Shown here piece by piece: positions 31,111-41,381 of a stretch of DNA of 64,000 nucleotides. The stretch comes from Chenggangzhangella methanolivorans (GTDB lineage Bacteria > Pseudomonadota > Alphaproteobacteria > Rhizobiales > Methylopilaceae). The first letter of the stretch is position 1, and every line of letters starts with the position of its first letter. The notes under the pieces were generated by a model that did no database searches, was not told the DNA's origin, and saw only the letters and a list, made by a program, of their open reading frames with translations. The translations under genes were made by a program, and so were the position numbers. The stretch is from positions 4,540,501-4,604,500 of the forward strand of contig NZ_CP081869.1 of NCBI RefSeq assembly GCF_019797865.1. Reading direction: 5' to 3'.

Positions 31111-34100
31111 TCAGCGCTGCTCGAACTTGCCCGCGGCGTGGGCCAGCATGGTGTAGACCTTGCCCGTCTCCGAGGTGAGGTAGGTCTGCGCGAGGGCGTC
31201 GTCGGAGCCCTTGGGCGCGACCTCCTCGAGCAGCTTCTCGAACTCGGCGACGTAACGGTCGACCGTCGTGCGGAACTCAGGCTCCGCGGCGTATTTGCGC
31301 TTTATGTCCTCGTATGTCTGCTGGCCCTGCAGCGTGTAGAGCCGGCGGGTGAAGACGCCCCGCTCGCCGCGGCGGTAGCGGTCCCAGAGCTCGGCCACCG
31401 CCTGGTGGTCGATCATGCGGGCGATGTCGACCGACAGGCTGTCGAGCGCCTCCAGGGTCTGCGACTGCGGCTTCAGCTGCGCCTCGCCTTCGCCGTCGTC
31501 GTCCTGGGACGCGCGGGCGAGCAGGCCCGAGATCCAGCTGGCGTTGTCGTCGCCGCGCGGCATGCGTGGGGCGGCTTTCGCGGGAGCAGCCGGAGCCTGG
31601 GCTTTCGCCGGGCCGGGGCCGCCTGCTTCTGCGCAGGGGCGGGCGCAGGCGCTGCGGCCTGCGCTTGCGGCTTCGGAGCGGCCGGAGCCGGGGCCTGAGC
31701 AGGCTGGGCAGGGGCGGGGGCCGCCTGAGCCTGCGGCTGCGGCGCGGGACGCGCGGCGGGCGCAGGGGCCGGGCGGGCCGCCGGGACGGCCGCCGCAGCG
31801 GCCGCGCGGGCCGGGCGCTCGGCGACGTCGAACGAAGCGCCGTGGCGCGCGGCGATCTCGCCGAGCGCGTTCAGCGCCTTGATCTGATCGGCCACCACGC
31901 GCCGCAGCTCGGCGGCGTTCTCCTCGGCTTCCTTCGGCATTTCGAGCACGCCGCGGCGCAGCTGCTCGCGGGTCTTGTCGAGCTCGGACTGGATCGAGAC
32001 CGTCATGGTCCGCATCTCGCGCGACACCTCGCCGAAGCGCGTGGTGGTGTCGGTGAGCATGCGGCCGAGCTCGCGCGCGGCCTCGTCATTGGCCGCCTTG
32101 AACGCGACGGCGGTCTTCTGCCGCTCGCCTTCCGAGAAGGTGCGGACCTTCTCGAACTCGCCGGCGATCGACTGGGTGGTGGCGCCGACCTGCGCCGCCA
32201 GCCCTTCGGCCACCTGACGGGCGCGCTTTTCGGAGCGCGAGCGAGGCGTCGATCGTGGTCGAGAAGCCCTCGAGCACCGTGCCGAGCTCCTTGGCCTTCT
32301 CGCCGAGCGAAGAGGACAGCGTGTCGAGCGCGCCGCGGCGCTCCTCGAGCTGGCCGGCGAGCTGGCCCTGCGCGCCGTCGAGCGTCTCGATCACGCGGGT
32401 GATCGCGCCGGTCTGGCTTTCGAGCTGGCGGGCGACGTCGCTGACGCGCTCGAGCACCCCGACCGAGACGTCGCGGAGCGAGGCCACCTGACCGCCGACG
32501 CGGTCGCCCGTGCGGGTGGTGGTCTCGGCGATGTCCGCCATGATCTCTTCGAAGGCGTTCACGCGGCTCGCAAGGTCGGTCTCGACCGCGCCGAGCTTGC
32601 GGCCGGCGTTGTCGAGCAGGGACTGCAGGCTGGTGTTGGCCTCGCCGAGACGGGCGAGCGTTTCGGCGAGCTCGCCGGTGAGCGCCGTCTGCGTCTCGGT
32701 GAGCTCGGACACCGCGCGCTTGCTTTCGCGCGTGATCGTGCGGGCGAGCGTCGAGGTCGCCTCGGTGACGGCGTCCTGCAGCTTGGAGGACGACCCGTCG
32801 AGCAGCTCGACGGCCTTGGTGGTCTCGACCCCCATCGTCTCGCCGAGGCGCTGGGCGGTGAGGCGCAGGCGGTCGGCGACCTGGTTGAGATTGGCGATCG
32901 CCGAGGCGCCGCGGGTCTCAAAGGTCGCGATGAGGTCGCTGTTCAGCGCCTCGACGGTCTCGCGCAGCGCGTCGCCGCGCACGCCGAGCGTCTCGATCAG
33001 GGGTGGCGGCGCGCTCGTCGAGACGGCCCACCACGCCTTCGCCCACGACCGACAGCTCGCGCGTCACCGCGCCGCCATGGGTCTGGATGCGTTCGAGCAG
33101 GCCCGAGCCGCTCTGGTCGAGCGCCGTGGACAGCTCGCCGATGCGGCGGGTGATCTCGGCCGCGACGCCCTCGGCGAGGCGGGAGAGGCCGCCTTCGACG
33201 CGGGTCGATGCTTCGCCGAGCGCGCGGGTGACCTCGTCGACGCGGCCGGCGAGCTCGCCCGCGACGCCCCGCGCCGCGCTCGTCGAGCGCCGTGCTGACG
33301 CTGTCGAGGCGGCCGAGCACGGTCATCTCGAAGCGCGCGATGCGGGTGTCGAGCGTGTCGCCGACCTCGATCGCCTTGGCTCCGAGGGCGCGATTGACCG
33401 CTTCCGCCTTGCCGTCGAACGAGGCGACGAGATCGTCGGTGCGCGCCGAGAGCGTCGCGGCGAACTCGGCGGCGCGCTGCGAGAGCAGGGCCGCGACGCC
33501 GTTCGAGCCCTCGCCGAGCGTGCGGGCGAGTTCGAGCGTGCGCTGCGCGAGCGTCTCGTTGAGCGTGCGGGTGCGCGACGACAGGCCGTCGTCGATGCGC
33601 GTCATGCGGCTCTCGAGCGACAGCGCGAGGTCGCCCATGCGGGCCGACATCTGCTGGTCGAAGGCCTGGAAGCGCACCCGAGCTGACCGTCGAGGTCCGA
33701 GGCGCGTTCGCCGAAGGCGTCGGCGCGCTCGGCGAGGGTGCGCTCGAGCTCGGACGCCTTGGAGTCGAAGCTCGCGACATGGAGCGAGACCGAGCGGGTG
33801 AGCTTTTGGGCGCGTTCGTCGAGGTTCTGGAAGCTCTCGGCGATGGCGTCGCCCATGGCGCCTGCGCGCTCGTTCAGCGCGCCGACGCGGCTGCCGATCG
33901 ATTCGTCGAGCGCCGAGACGCGGCCCGAGAAGCTCTCGAGCCGCTCGCCGAGCGCGGCGTCGAGCGCCGCGACGCGGGAGTCGAACGAGCCGAGCCGCTC
34001 GCCGATCACGCGGTCGAGCGTGCCGACCTTGGCGTCGATCCGGCCGATCTGCTGGCCGATCGTCTCGTCGACAAGCGCGACCTTGGCGTCGATCGCCGAC

Positions 34101-37100
34101 ACGCGGTCGGCCATCGCCCCGTCCATCTGGCCGAGACGGCCGTCAAGCTCGGTGATCTTGCCGTCGAAGGCCGTGACGCGCTGGTCGATCTCGGTCGCGG
34201 TGCGCAGGAGGCGGGCGTCGAGCGCTTCGCCCTGGCGCGAGAGGCGTCCTCGAAGGCCGCGATGCGGGCGCCGATTTCGCCGCCGGCGCGCGTGACGTGG
34301 GCGTCGAGCCCGTCGAGCTGGACGCGGGCCGCCTCGCCGAAGGCGGCGAGCCGGCTTTCGATCTCGCGGCCGGTCTTGGCCGCCTGCGTCTCGATCATCT
34401 CGACATGGGCGCGATTGGCCTCGCCGAAGGCGACGACGCGGGTCTCGATGTCGCGCCCGGCCTGGGCGGCCTGCGCCTCCAGGCTCTCGATGTGGGCGCG
34501 GTTCGCCTCGCCGAGAGCCGATGCGGGTCTCGATCTCCTGGCCGGCCTTGTCGGCGTGGGCTTCGAGGGTCTCGAAATGCGCGCGGCTGGCGTCGCTGAA
34601 GGCCGCGATGCGGCTCGCGAGGTCGCGGCCGGCCTTGGCGGCCTGGGCGTCGAGGGTCTCGAGATGGACGCGGCTGACGTCGCTGAAGGCCGAGATCCGG
34701 CTTTCGATGTCGCGGCCGGCGCGCTGGACGTTGGCCTCGAGGCCGGCGACATGGTCCTGGGTGAACTGGTCGAAGGCGGCGAGGCGCTCGTCGAAGCCCG
34801 ACAGGCGGCCGGCGAGGACGCCGTCGAACTCGCCGAACTTGCCGTCCATCTCGGCGATGCGCTGGTCCATCCGCTTGGCGACCGTCCGGCCTTCGACGCC
34901 GAGCCGATCGGCGAGCGCGCCGCCGCGCTGGGTGACGATCTCGTCAAGCGCGGCGATCTGGGTCGCGAAGCTTGCCCCGACCTCGCCGCCGCGCGCCGAA
35001 ATGGCGTCGGAGAGCTCGCGGGCCGCGATGGCGAGCGCCTCGCCGACCTTCTCGCCGCGCTGGCCGATCAGCACGCCGATCTCGGTCGCCACGCGATCGA
35101 GCTGCTCGCGGATCGCGGAGACGCGCTGGTCGAGCTGGCCGCCGAAGCCTTCGACCGAGCCTTCAAGCGTCGCGCGGGCCGAGGACGCGCCGTCCTCGAG
35201 CCTCGTCGCGACATGGGAGGCGGCGTCGGCGAGCATGCGCTCGGCGTTGGAGATTTCGCCCGCGAGGCGGTCGCCCAGCGTCTGGCCTGCGGCGTCGTAG
35301 CGGGTTTCGAACGCGGCGATGCGCTCGGCGAAGCCGCGGGCGGCGCGTTCGTCGGCCTCGCGGAACGCGGCCTCGGCGGCGTCGGAGCGGTCGCCGATCG
35401 AAGCGACGAGGCGCTGTTCGCTCGCCGCCATCCGCGCCTGGAGATCGGCGCCCTTGGTGACGATCGTGTCGTGGATGCGCTCGGCCGTGTCGCCGAGCGT
35501 GATGGTCAGGCGGCCGCCGCGGTCGGCGATGATGTCGGCGACGGAGGCGCCGGTCGTCGAGAGACGCTCCTCGAAGGCGCGCAGGCGGTCCTCGACGCTG
35601 GAGCCGATCCGGCCGGTCGCGGCGTCGAACGCCGCCTCGGCCGCCACGGCGCGCGCGTCGATCGTCTCGCCGAGCTTGTCGCCCGTCGCGGCGAGGCGGC
35701 TTTCGAGCTCGCCGCCGCGGGTGACCACGATCTCGTGGATGCGCTCGGCGCTGTCGCCGAGATTGTTGAGCAGGATCTGGCTGCGCTCGGAAAGCACGTC
35801 GGCGATCGTCACGCCGACCGCCTCGATCGAGTCGCGCACCTCGGCCGCGCGGCCGTCGATCGCCGAGACGATGCGGGCGCCGGCGGCGCCGAAGTCGCTC
35901 TCGATCGCGGCGCTGCGGTCGACCACCGCCTCGTAGACACGGTCGCTCGCGCGGGTGATGCGGGCCGCGACGTCGAGGCCCTGGGCCTCGAGCAGCGTCG
36001 CCATGCGCTCGCCGCCGTCGGCGTAGCGGCGCTCGAGCTCGCCGCCATGGACGACGATCGCCTCGTGCATCTGGGCGCTCGCCTCGGCGAGCCGGTCGGC
36101 GAGGTCGGAGCCGCGGACGCCGATCTCGTCGGTCAGGCGCGAGCCGGTCTCGTCGAGACGGCCGGTGATCTCGGAGCCGCGCTGGGTGAGGTCGTCGACC
36201 ACGCGATCGCTCGCAGCCTTGAGCGCCTCGGTGACGTCGGCGGCGCGCTGGGCGAGCGCCTCGCGCACCTCGACCGCGAGCGAGCCGAGAGCGGCGGTCG
36301 CGTCGGCGACGCGCTCGGAGAGGTCGCGCAGAACCACGTCCGACCTGTCGGCGAAGCGCTGGGAGACGTCCGAGCCGGTGCGGTCGAGGTCGCTCGTGAA
36401 GCTTGCGCCGCGGGCCGCGAAGTCGTCGGACAGCCGCTGGGCGGTCGTCGCCAGCGCCTCGATCGAGCGCTCGCCGCGCTCGGCGAAGGATGCGGTGACA
36501 GACTCGGCGGTCGCGTTCAGCGTTTCGATCAGGTTGCGCGAGCGTTCGCCGAGCTGGTCGATCACGCCGCGCGACTGGAACTCGACGGCCTCGTGGAAGG
36601 AGGCGCCGGCGTCGGCCAGCGCGTCCGACATTTCGCGCGAGCGGGCGCTAAGCGCCGAGAGGACTTCGCCCGAGCGGTTCGACAGCTGGGCGTCGAAATC
36701 GGCGCCGGCGGTCGAGAGCGCCATGGACATGTCGCGCGAGCGGGCGTCGAGACGATCGATCAGCTCGCCGGAGCTGACGGTCATGCGCTCGTCGAACGCG
36801 GCGCCGGCGCCGGCGAGGGCGTCGGACATTTCGCGCGAACGGGAGCCCAGCGCCGCGAGGACTTCGCCCGAACGGGCCGACAGCTGGGCCTCGAAATCGG
36901 CGCCGGCGGTCGACAAAGCTTCGGTCATGTCGCGCGAGCGCGTGTCGAGGCGCTCGATCAGGTCGCCGGAACTCGAGGTCATGCGCTCGTGGAACTCGGC
37001 GCCCACGCCCGCGAGGGCGTCGGAGATGTCGCGGGAGCGCGAGTCGAGGGCGGTCAGAACCTCGTCGGAGCGTTCGGAGATGCGCTCGTGGAACGCGGCG

Positions 37101-38530
37101 CCGGCGGCGGCGAGCGCGGCGTTGAGCTCTTCGGCGCGGCCGGCGAAGCGGTCGCCGACGCCAAGGCCCGTGCGGTCGAGCTGGTCGACGATGGCGTCGC
37201 CGCGCTCGGCCAGCTGGTCGGCGATCGCGGCGCCTGCGCGCTCGATCTCGCTGACGACGGAATTGCCGCGCAGCTCGATCGCGCTCGCGGTCTCGGACGA
37301 GAAGCGCTCGACGCGGCCGTCGAACTCGGCGCTCGCGGCGGTCAGGCGGTCGACCACCAGCATCGAGCGGTCGTCGATCGAGCGCACCAGCGTCTCGCTG
37401 GAGGAGACGAGCGCGACGCGGGCGGCGTCGGAGCGCTCGGCGATCGTCGTGGAGAGCGAGCGGCCGACCTCGTCGAGATCGCGCGCGATCTCGGAGCCGC
37501 TGGCCGCGAGCCGCTCGATCATCTCCGAGCCGCGTCCCGCGATCGATGAGAGCATGTCGTCGCCCGCGCGCAGGATCGCGGTCGTGATCTCGTCGGTCTT
37601 GGCGCTGAGGTCGCCGGTGACGCGCTGGCCGGAGCTCGTGATGTTGTCGGACAGGAGGCCCGCGGCGGCGTTGAGGTCGCGCGCAGCCAGCAGGTCGTGG
37701 GCGCCTGCGATCGTCTCGCGCAGCTTCTCGGCGTTGCCGTCGATCGCCTCGCGCTGGGCCTGGATCTCCTCGATGAGGGTGCGGACCCGGACCTCGTTCT
37801 CGTGGAACGAGCGCTCGAGCGACGAGACCTCGCCGCGTACGAGCTGTTCGAGGTCGCCGGCGCGGCTGACCGCGCGCTCGATGCCGTCGCCCATGGCGGC
37901 GACTTCGCGGCGGACCGCCTGGCCGAGCGAGGAGACGGCCTCCGACGACGCCGTGTCGGGTTCGGCGAGGCGCAGCGCGACCTCGGTCATGGAGCGGGCG
38001 ACGAGGCGCATCTCCTGCGCGCGCCAGGACATCATCGCGATCATGAAGAAGACGACGATCGGCGCGAGCGTCGCGAGGATGGTCACCGCGAGGTGGGCCT
38101 GCACGCCGCGGTCGGCGAAATCGAGCTCGCTCGTTCCAAGGCCGATCACGGTCGCGGCGTAGATCGCGGCGAGCGCCGCCCAGGCGAGCGAAACCAGCGT
38201 GGCGGCGAAGAACGGCGCGCGCGAGGGCTTGCGCTGCAGCGCATAGACGAGATGGGCGAAGGAGCGGGCGTCGTCATTGGCGGGGGCGCGGCGGCCGCGC
38301 TCGAGCGCGGCGCGGCGCTCGGCCGCGGTCGTCCTGGCGGGTTCGGCCGGCTTTGCGGCCTCGGCCCGCGGGGCGTCGGCGGGTTTGGCCTCGACCGCCG
38401 GAGCGGCGCGCTCCTCGGCTTTCGGGGCCTCCACCGTCGCCTTCGCGTCCGGGGCGACGAGGTTCAGCGCCTCCTCGATCGCGGACAGAGCCGCTTCGGC
38501 CGGATCTTTCGCCGGGGTCGCATTCGCCAT
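31111..38530 (-). CDS. Giant coiled-coil growth-pole-ring protein (GPR/RgsE-like), about seven frameshifts
   Basis: About 2,470 residues when read through. The N-terminal 100 residues are Ala/Pro/Lys-rich; two membrane segments follow (FFAATLVSLAWAALAAIYAATVIG; VTILATLAPIVVFFMIAMMSW), then the conserved RAQEMRLVARSMTEVALRLAEP. About 2,000 residues are helical repeats of the apolipoprotein type built on units such as AGADFEAQLSARSGEVLAALGSRSREMSDAL (shown in parts). A Pro/Ala-rich linker and a conserved 145-residue C-terminal domain follow. GPR in Agrobacterium and RgsE in Sinorhizobium form a ring at the growing pole. Frame changes lie near 34518, 34240, 33680, 33270, 33000, 32235 and 31610. 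ATG 38530 opens MANATPAKDPAEAA. Confidence 0.85.
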
Positions 38531-38775
38531 GATCGTCGCCTCGCGCCGCACGCCACACACACTAACTCTGGCCGGGCCAAGACCGCCAAAGATCGCGCAA
38601 CGCCTTGAGGAGCTCTCTCAAGATACGACGATCATTGACGAAATTTGTCTTGGCCTAAGCCCTTCCTTGCCCCGACGTGCGCCGCTTCGCCCGACGGGGC
38701 ATACTCCTGCGCCGAGAATGCTACCGGCGATCTTAACTCTAGAGAACAGTGGAATCCGGCATTTGGCAAACATCG

Positions 38776-38791
38776 TTAACGTCTTGTTAAC
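38776..38791. promoter_or_regulatory. CtrA-type binding site TTAA-N7-TTAAC
   Basis: TTAACGTCTTGTTAAC matches the full CtrA consensus TTAA-N7-TTAAC. It lies between the divergent GPR-like and VWA genes, 246 bp from the GPR start and 31 bp from the VWA start. A second partial element (TTAACTCTAGAGAAC) lies about 45 bp to its left. Confidence 0.6.
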
Positions 38792-38821
38792 CATATGGAG
38801 CCTCGCGCCCCGGAGCCGCGC

Positions 38822-40000
38822 ATGTTCTTGAGGTTTTTCGACGCGCTGCGGAGCGCCGGCGTGCCGGTTTCGCTGCGCGAGCATCTCGCTTTCCTCGACG
38901 CCCTCGGCCGCGGGCTGGGCGCCGCCGACATCGACGGGCTGCATGCGCTCGCCCGCACATGCCTCGTAAAGGACGAGCGATTCTTCGATCGGTTCGACCG
39001 CGCCTTCGGCGAAGTGTTCAGGGGCGTGGAGCGGCTCGAGGACGCGCTGTCCTCCGCCGACATCCCGCCCGAATGGCTCGCGCGCGGCCTCGGGCGGAGC
39101 CTCAGCCAGGCCGAACGCGACGCCATCGAGGCCATGGGCGGGCTCGACAAGCTGATGGAGACGCTGAAGCATCGGCTCGAGGAGCAGAAGGGCCGGCACG
39201 AAGGCGGAAACAAGTGGATCGGCACGGGCGGGACCTCGCCCTTCGGGGCCTATGGCTACAATCCCGAGGGGATCCGCATCGGGCAGGACGGAAACCGAAA
39301 TTTCCGCGCCGTGAAGGTCTGGGACAAGCGCGAGTTCAAGGATCTCGACGACACCGCCGAGATCGGCACGCGCGCGATCAAGATCGCGCTCCGCCGGCTT
39401 CGCCGATTCGCACGCTCGGGCGCGCCGGACGAGCTCGACCTCGACGCCACCGTCGAGGGCACGGCCCGGCAGGGCTGGCTCGACGTCCACATGCGGCCCG
39501 AGCGGCGCAACGGCGCCAAGGTGCTGCTGCTGCTCGACGTCGGCGGCTCGATGGATTGGCACGTCCGGGTCTGCGAGGAGCTGTTCTCCGCCGCGCGGGT
39601 CGAGTTTCGGCGGCTCGAGCACTTTTATTTTCACAACTGCGTCTATGAGCATCTGTGGAAGGACAACCGCCGCCGACGCGCCGAGCTGACGCCGACCTTC
39701 GACGTGCTGCGCGGCCTGTCTCCGGACTGGCGCGTGGTGATCGTCGGCGACGCTTCGATGAGTCCCTACGAGATCATGGTCCCGGGCGGCTCGGTCGAGC
39801 ATATGAACGAGGAGGCCGGGCAGGTCTGGATCACGCGTCTCGTCGACCGGTTTCCGAAGCTCGCCTGGATCAATCCTCTGCCCGAGGCGCAATGGGACTG
39901 GACCGCGTCGGTCGGAATGGTGCGCGATCTCGTGGGCGGGCGGATGCATCCGCTCACTCTCGAGGGGTTAGAGGCCGCGATGCGCCAGCTCGCGCGTTAA
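38822..40000 (+). CDS. VWA domain (CoxE-like) protein
   Basis: About 392 residues. The N-terminal part MFLRFFDALRSAGVPVSLREHLAFLDAL is typical of the CoxE-like group that works with MoxR-type AAA ATPases. The C-terminal von Willebrand A domain has a near-MIDAS LLLLDVGGSMDWH, where the usual DxSxS reads DVGGS, plus GDASMSPYEI and WINPLPEAQWDWT. ATG 38822 is preferred because GGAG lies six bases upstream, while ATG 38795 has no ribosome site. The partner ATPase, usually adjacent, is absent. A CtrA-type box lies directly upstream. Confidence 0.85.
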   Translation: MFLRFFDALRSAGVPVSLREHLAFLDALGRGLGAADIDGLHALARTCLVKDERFFDRFDRAFGEVFRGVERLEDALSSADIPPEWLARGLGRSLSQAERDAIEAMGGLDKLMETLKHRLEEQKGRHEGGNKWIGTGGTSPFGAYGYNPEGIRIGQDGNRNFRAVKVWDKREFKDLDDTAEIGTRAIKIALRRLRRFARSGAPDELDLDATVEGTARQGWLDVHMRPERRNGAKVLLLLDVGGSMDWHVRVCEELFSAARVEFRRLEHFYFHNCVYEHLWKDNRRRRAELTPTFDVLRGLSPDWRVVIVGDASMSPYEIMVPGGSVEHMNEEAGQVWITRLVDRFPKLAWINPLPEAQWDWTASVGMVRDLVGGRMHPLTLEGLEAAMRQLAR

Positions 40001-40137
40001 CGAAAGATCAAGGATTGGGGCGACGGGAAGGCGACAGGCGCTATGATGGAGCGGATCCGGCGGCTCTGCCCGAGACGCATCGGATCCGCACGGGGTCCGA
40101 CCGTCCGGCCGAACCTTCCTCCGCCGCCGGAGCGCCG

Positions 40138-41343
40138 ATGGCCTTCGCCTCGATCGATCTGCCCGAACCCCGGATCGGAACGCGCGTCCACGCGGCCGAG
40201 CAGGGCGACAGCGACGGCGTCGCGATCGCGCGCGGCGCGGCCGGCCTCGGCGGGCTCGAGGCGGACTGGCGCGAGATCTCGGGACGCGCAGGCGATACGG
40301 CGGCCTTCCTCGGCTTCGGCTACGCGCTCGCGGCCGCCCGCTTCCACGAGGCGCGCGGCGAGAAGGTGGTGGTCGCGGTCGCGCATTGGCTCGGCCGTCC
40401 GGCCGCCGCGGTCGCCGTCGTCCTACTGCGGCGCGCGGGCGTCACGATCGGCACGGCGCTCGGCGATCCCGTCACGCAATATTCCGACGCGCTGCTCGCC
40501 GCCGACGCGCCGCGCCGGCTGGTGGGCCTCGCGCTGCGCGCGATCGCCGAGGCCGAAGGCGTCCATCTCTTCGATTTCCGGCGGGTGAGGGCTGAGTCTC
40601 CGCTCACCCCTGCGCTTGCGGCCATGACCCGCGCCGACGCCGTGCGCGCGGAAGCGCCTTACGCAGACCTCACCCGCGCCGCGGACGTCTCGACCCTGCT
40701 GCTCGAGGTGGCGGGCGCCAAGCACAGGCGCGAACGCGCGCGCTCGCGGCGCCGGCTCGCCGAGCGCGGCGACCTCGCCTTCGAGGTCTTCCGCGGCGAG
40801 GCGGCGGTCGGCCCGCTCGCCGAGGCGTTCCGGGTGAAGGGCGATTGGCTGGCGCGCAACGGGCATTTCAGCCGCGTCATCGAGGATCCCGCGGCGCTGG
40901 CGCTGCTGCAGGAGGCCGGGCGCGACCCGGTGGAGGGCGCGTCGCTCGTGGTCGCGCGGCTGTCGGTCGGCGGAGCGCCCGCGGCCTATGAGGTCGGGCT
41001 GGTGCGCGGCCGACGCTTCCACGCCTATCTCGGCGCGGTCGTCCACGACTTCGCGGGCGCAAGCCCCGGCAAGGTCGTGATGGAGGACGCGCTCGGCTGG
41101 GCCAAGGCCGAAGGGCTCGAGACCTACGACCTGCTCGCTCCGGCCGACCGCTACAAGCGCGAATGGTCGACCGGCGCGGTCGCGGTCCGGGACTTCGTCG
41201 CGCCGATGAGCTGGAAGGGGCGGCTTTACGCCGGCCCCTGGCACGGGACGCTGCGGCCAGCGCTTCGCCGCTCGCTCGACGGCCTGCCGCCCGTCGTCCG
41301 CCGCGTCGCCGCGCGCGCCGCCGCGGCGCTCGGGATCAGGTGA
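40138..41343 (+). CDS. GNAT-family N-acetyltransferase (CelD/BcsL-like)
   Basis: About 401 residues. Features: WREISGRAGDTAAFLGFGYALAAARFHEARGEKVVVAVAH near the N terminus and a C-terminal GNAT fold (AYEVGLVRGRRFHAYLGAVVHDFAGASPGKVVMEDALGWAKAEG, both shown for pattern only), with YKREWSTGAVAVRDFVAP. Members are annotated cellulose-biosynthesis CelD or acyl transferases of unknown acceptor. ATG 40138 has GGAG upstream. The frame is open far upstream without coding character. It converges on the helicase gene. Confidence 0.78.
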   Translation: MAFASIDLPEPRIGTRVHAAEQGDSDGVAIARGAAGLGGLEADWREISGRAGDTAAFLGFGYALAAARFHEARGEKVVVAVAHWLGRPAAAVAVVLLRRAGVTIGTALGDPVTQYSDALLAADAPRRLVGLALRAIAEAEGVHLFDFRRVRAESPLTPALAAMTRADAVRAEAPYADLTRAADVSTLLLEVAGAKHRRERARSRRRLAERGDLAFEVFRGEAAVGPLAEAFRVKGDWLARNGHFSRVIEDPAALALLQEAGRDPVEGASLVVARLSVGGAPAAYEVGLVRGRRFHAYLGAVVHDFAGASPGKVVMEDALGWAKAEGLETYDLLAPADRYKREWSTGAVAVRDFVAPMSWKGRLYAGPWHGTLRPALRRSLDGLPPVVRRVAARAAAALGIR

Positions 41344-41381
41344 AAGAGCTGGCGCGGCAAAGCGCGCGCCGGCCGCTCACG

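Noticed and set aside
33779..37549. Long plus-strand open frames of over 1,200 codons opposite the GPR-like gene
   Set aside because: They are antisense shadows caused by high G+C codon use; they lack ribosome sites and family motifs, while the minus strand has a coherent protein.
31111..38530. Dense short repeats resembling a CRISPR or satellite array
   Set aside because: The periodicity is that of codons for helical repeats in the GPR-like protein; spacing is irregular and the DNA repeats are not identical.
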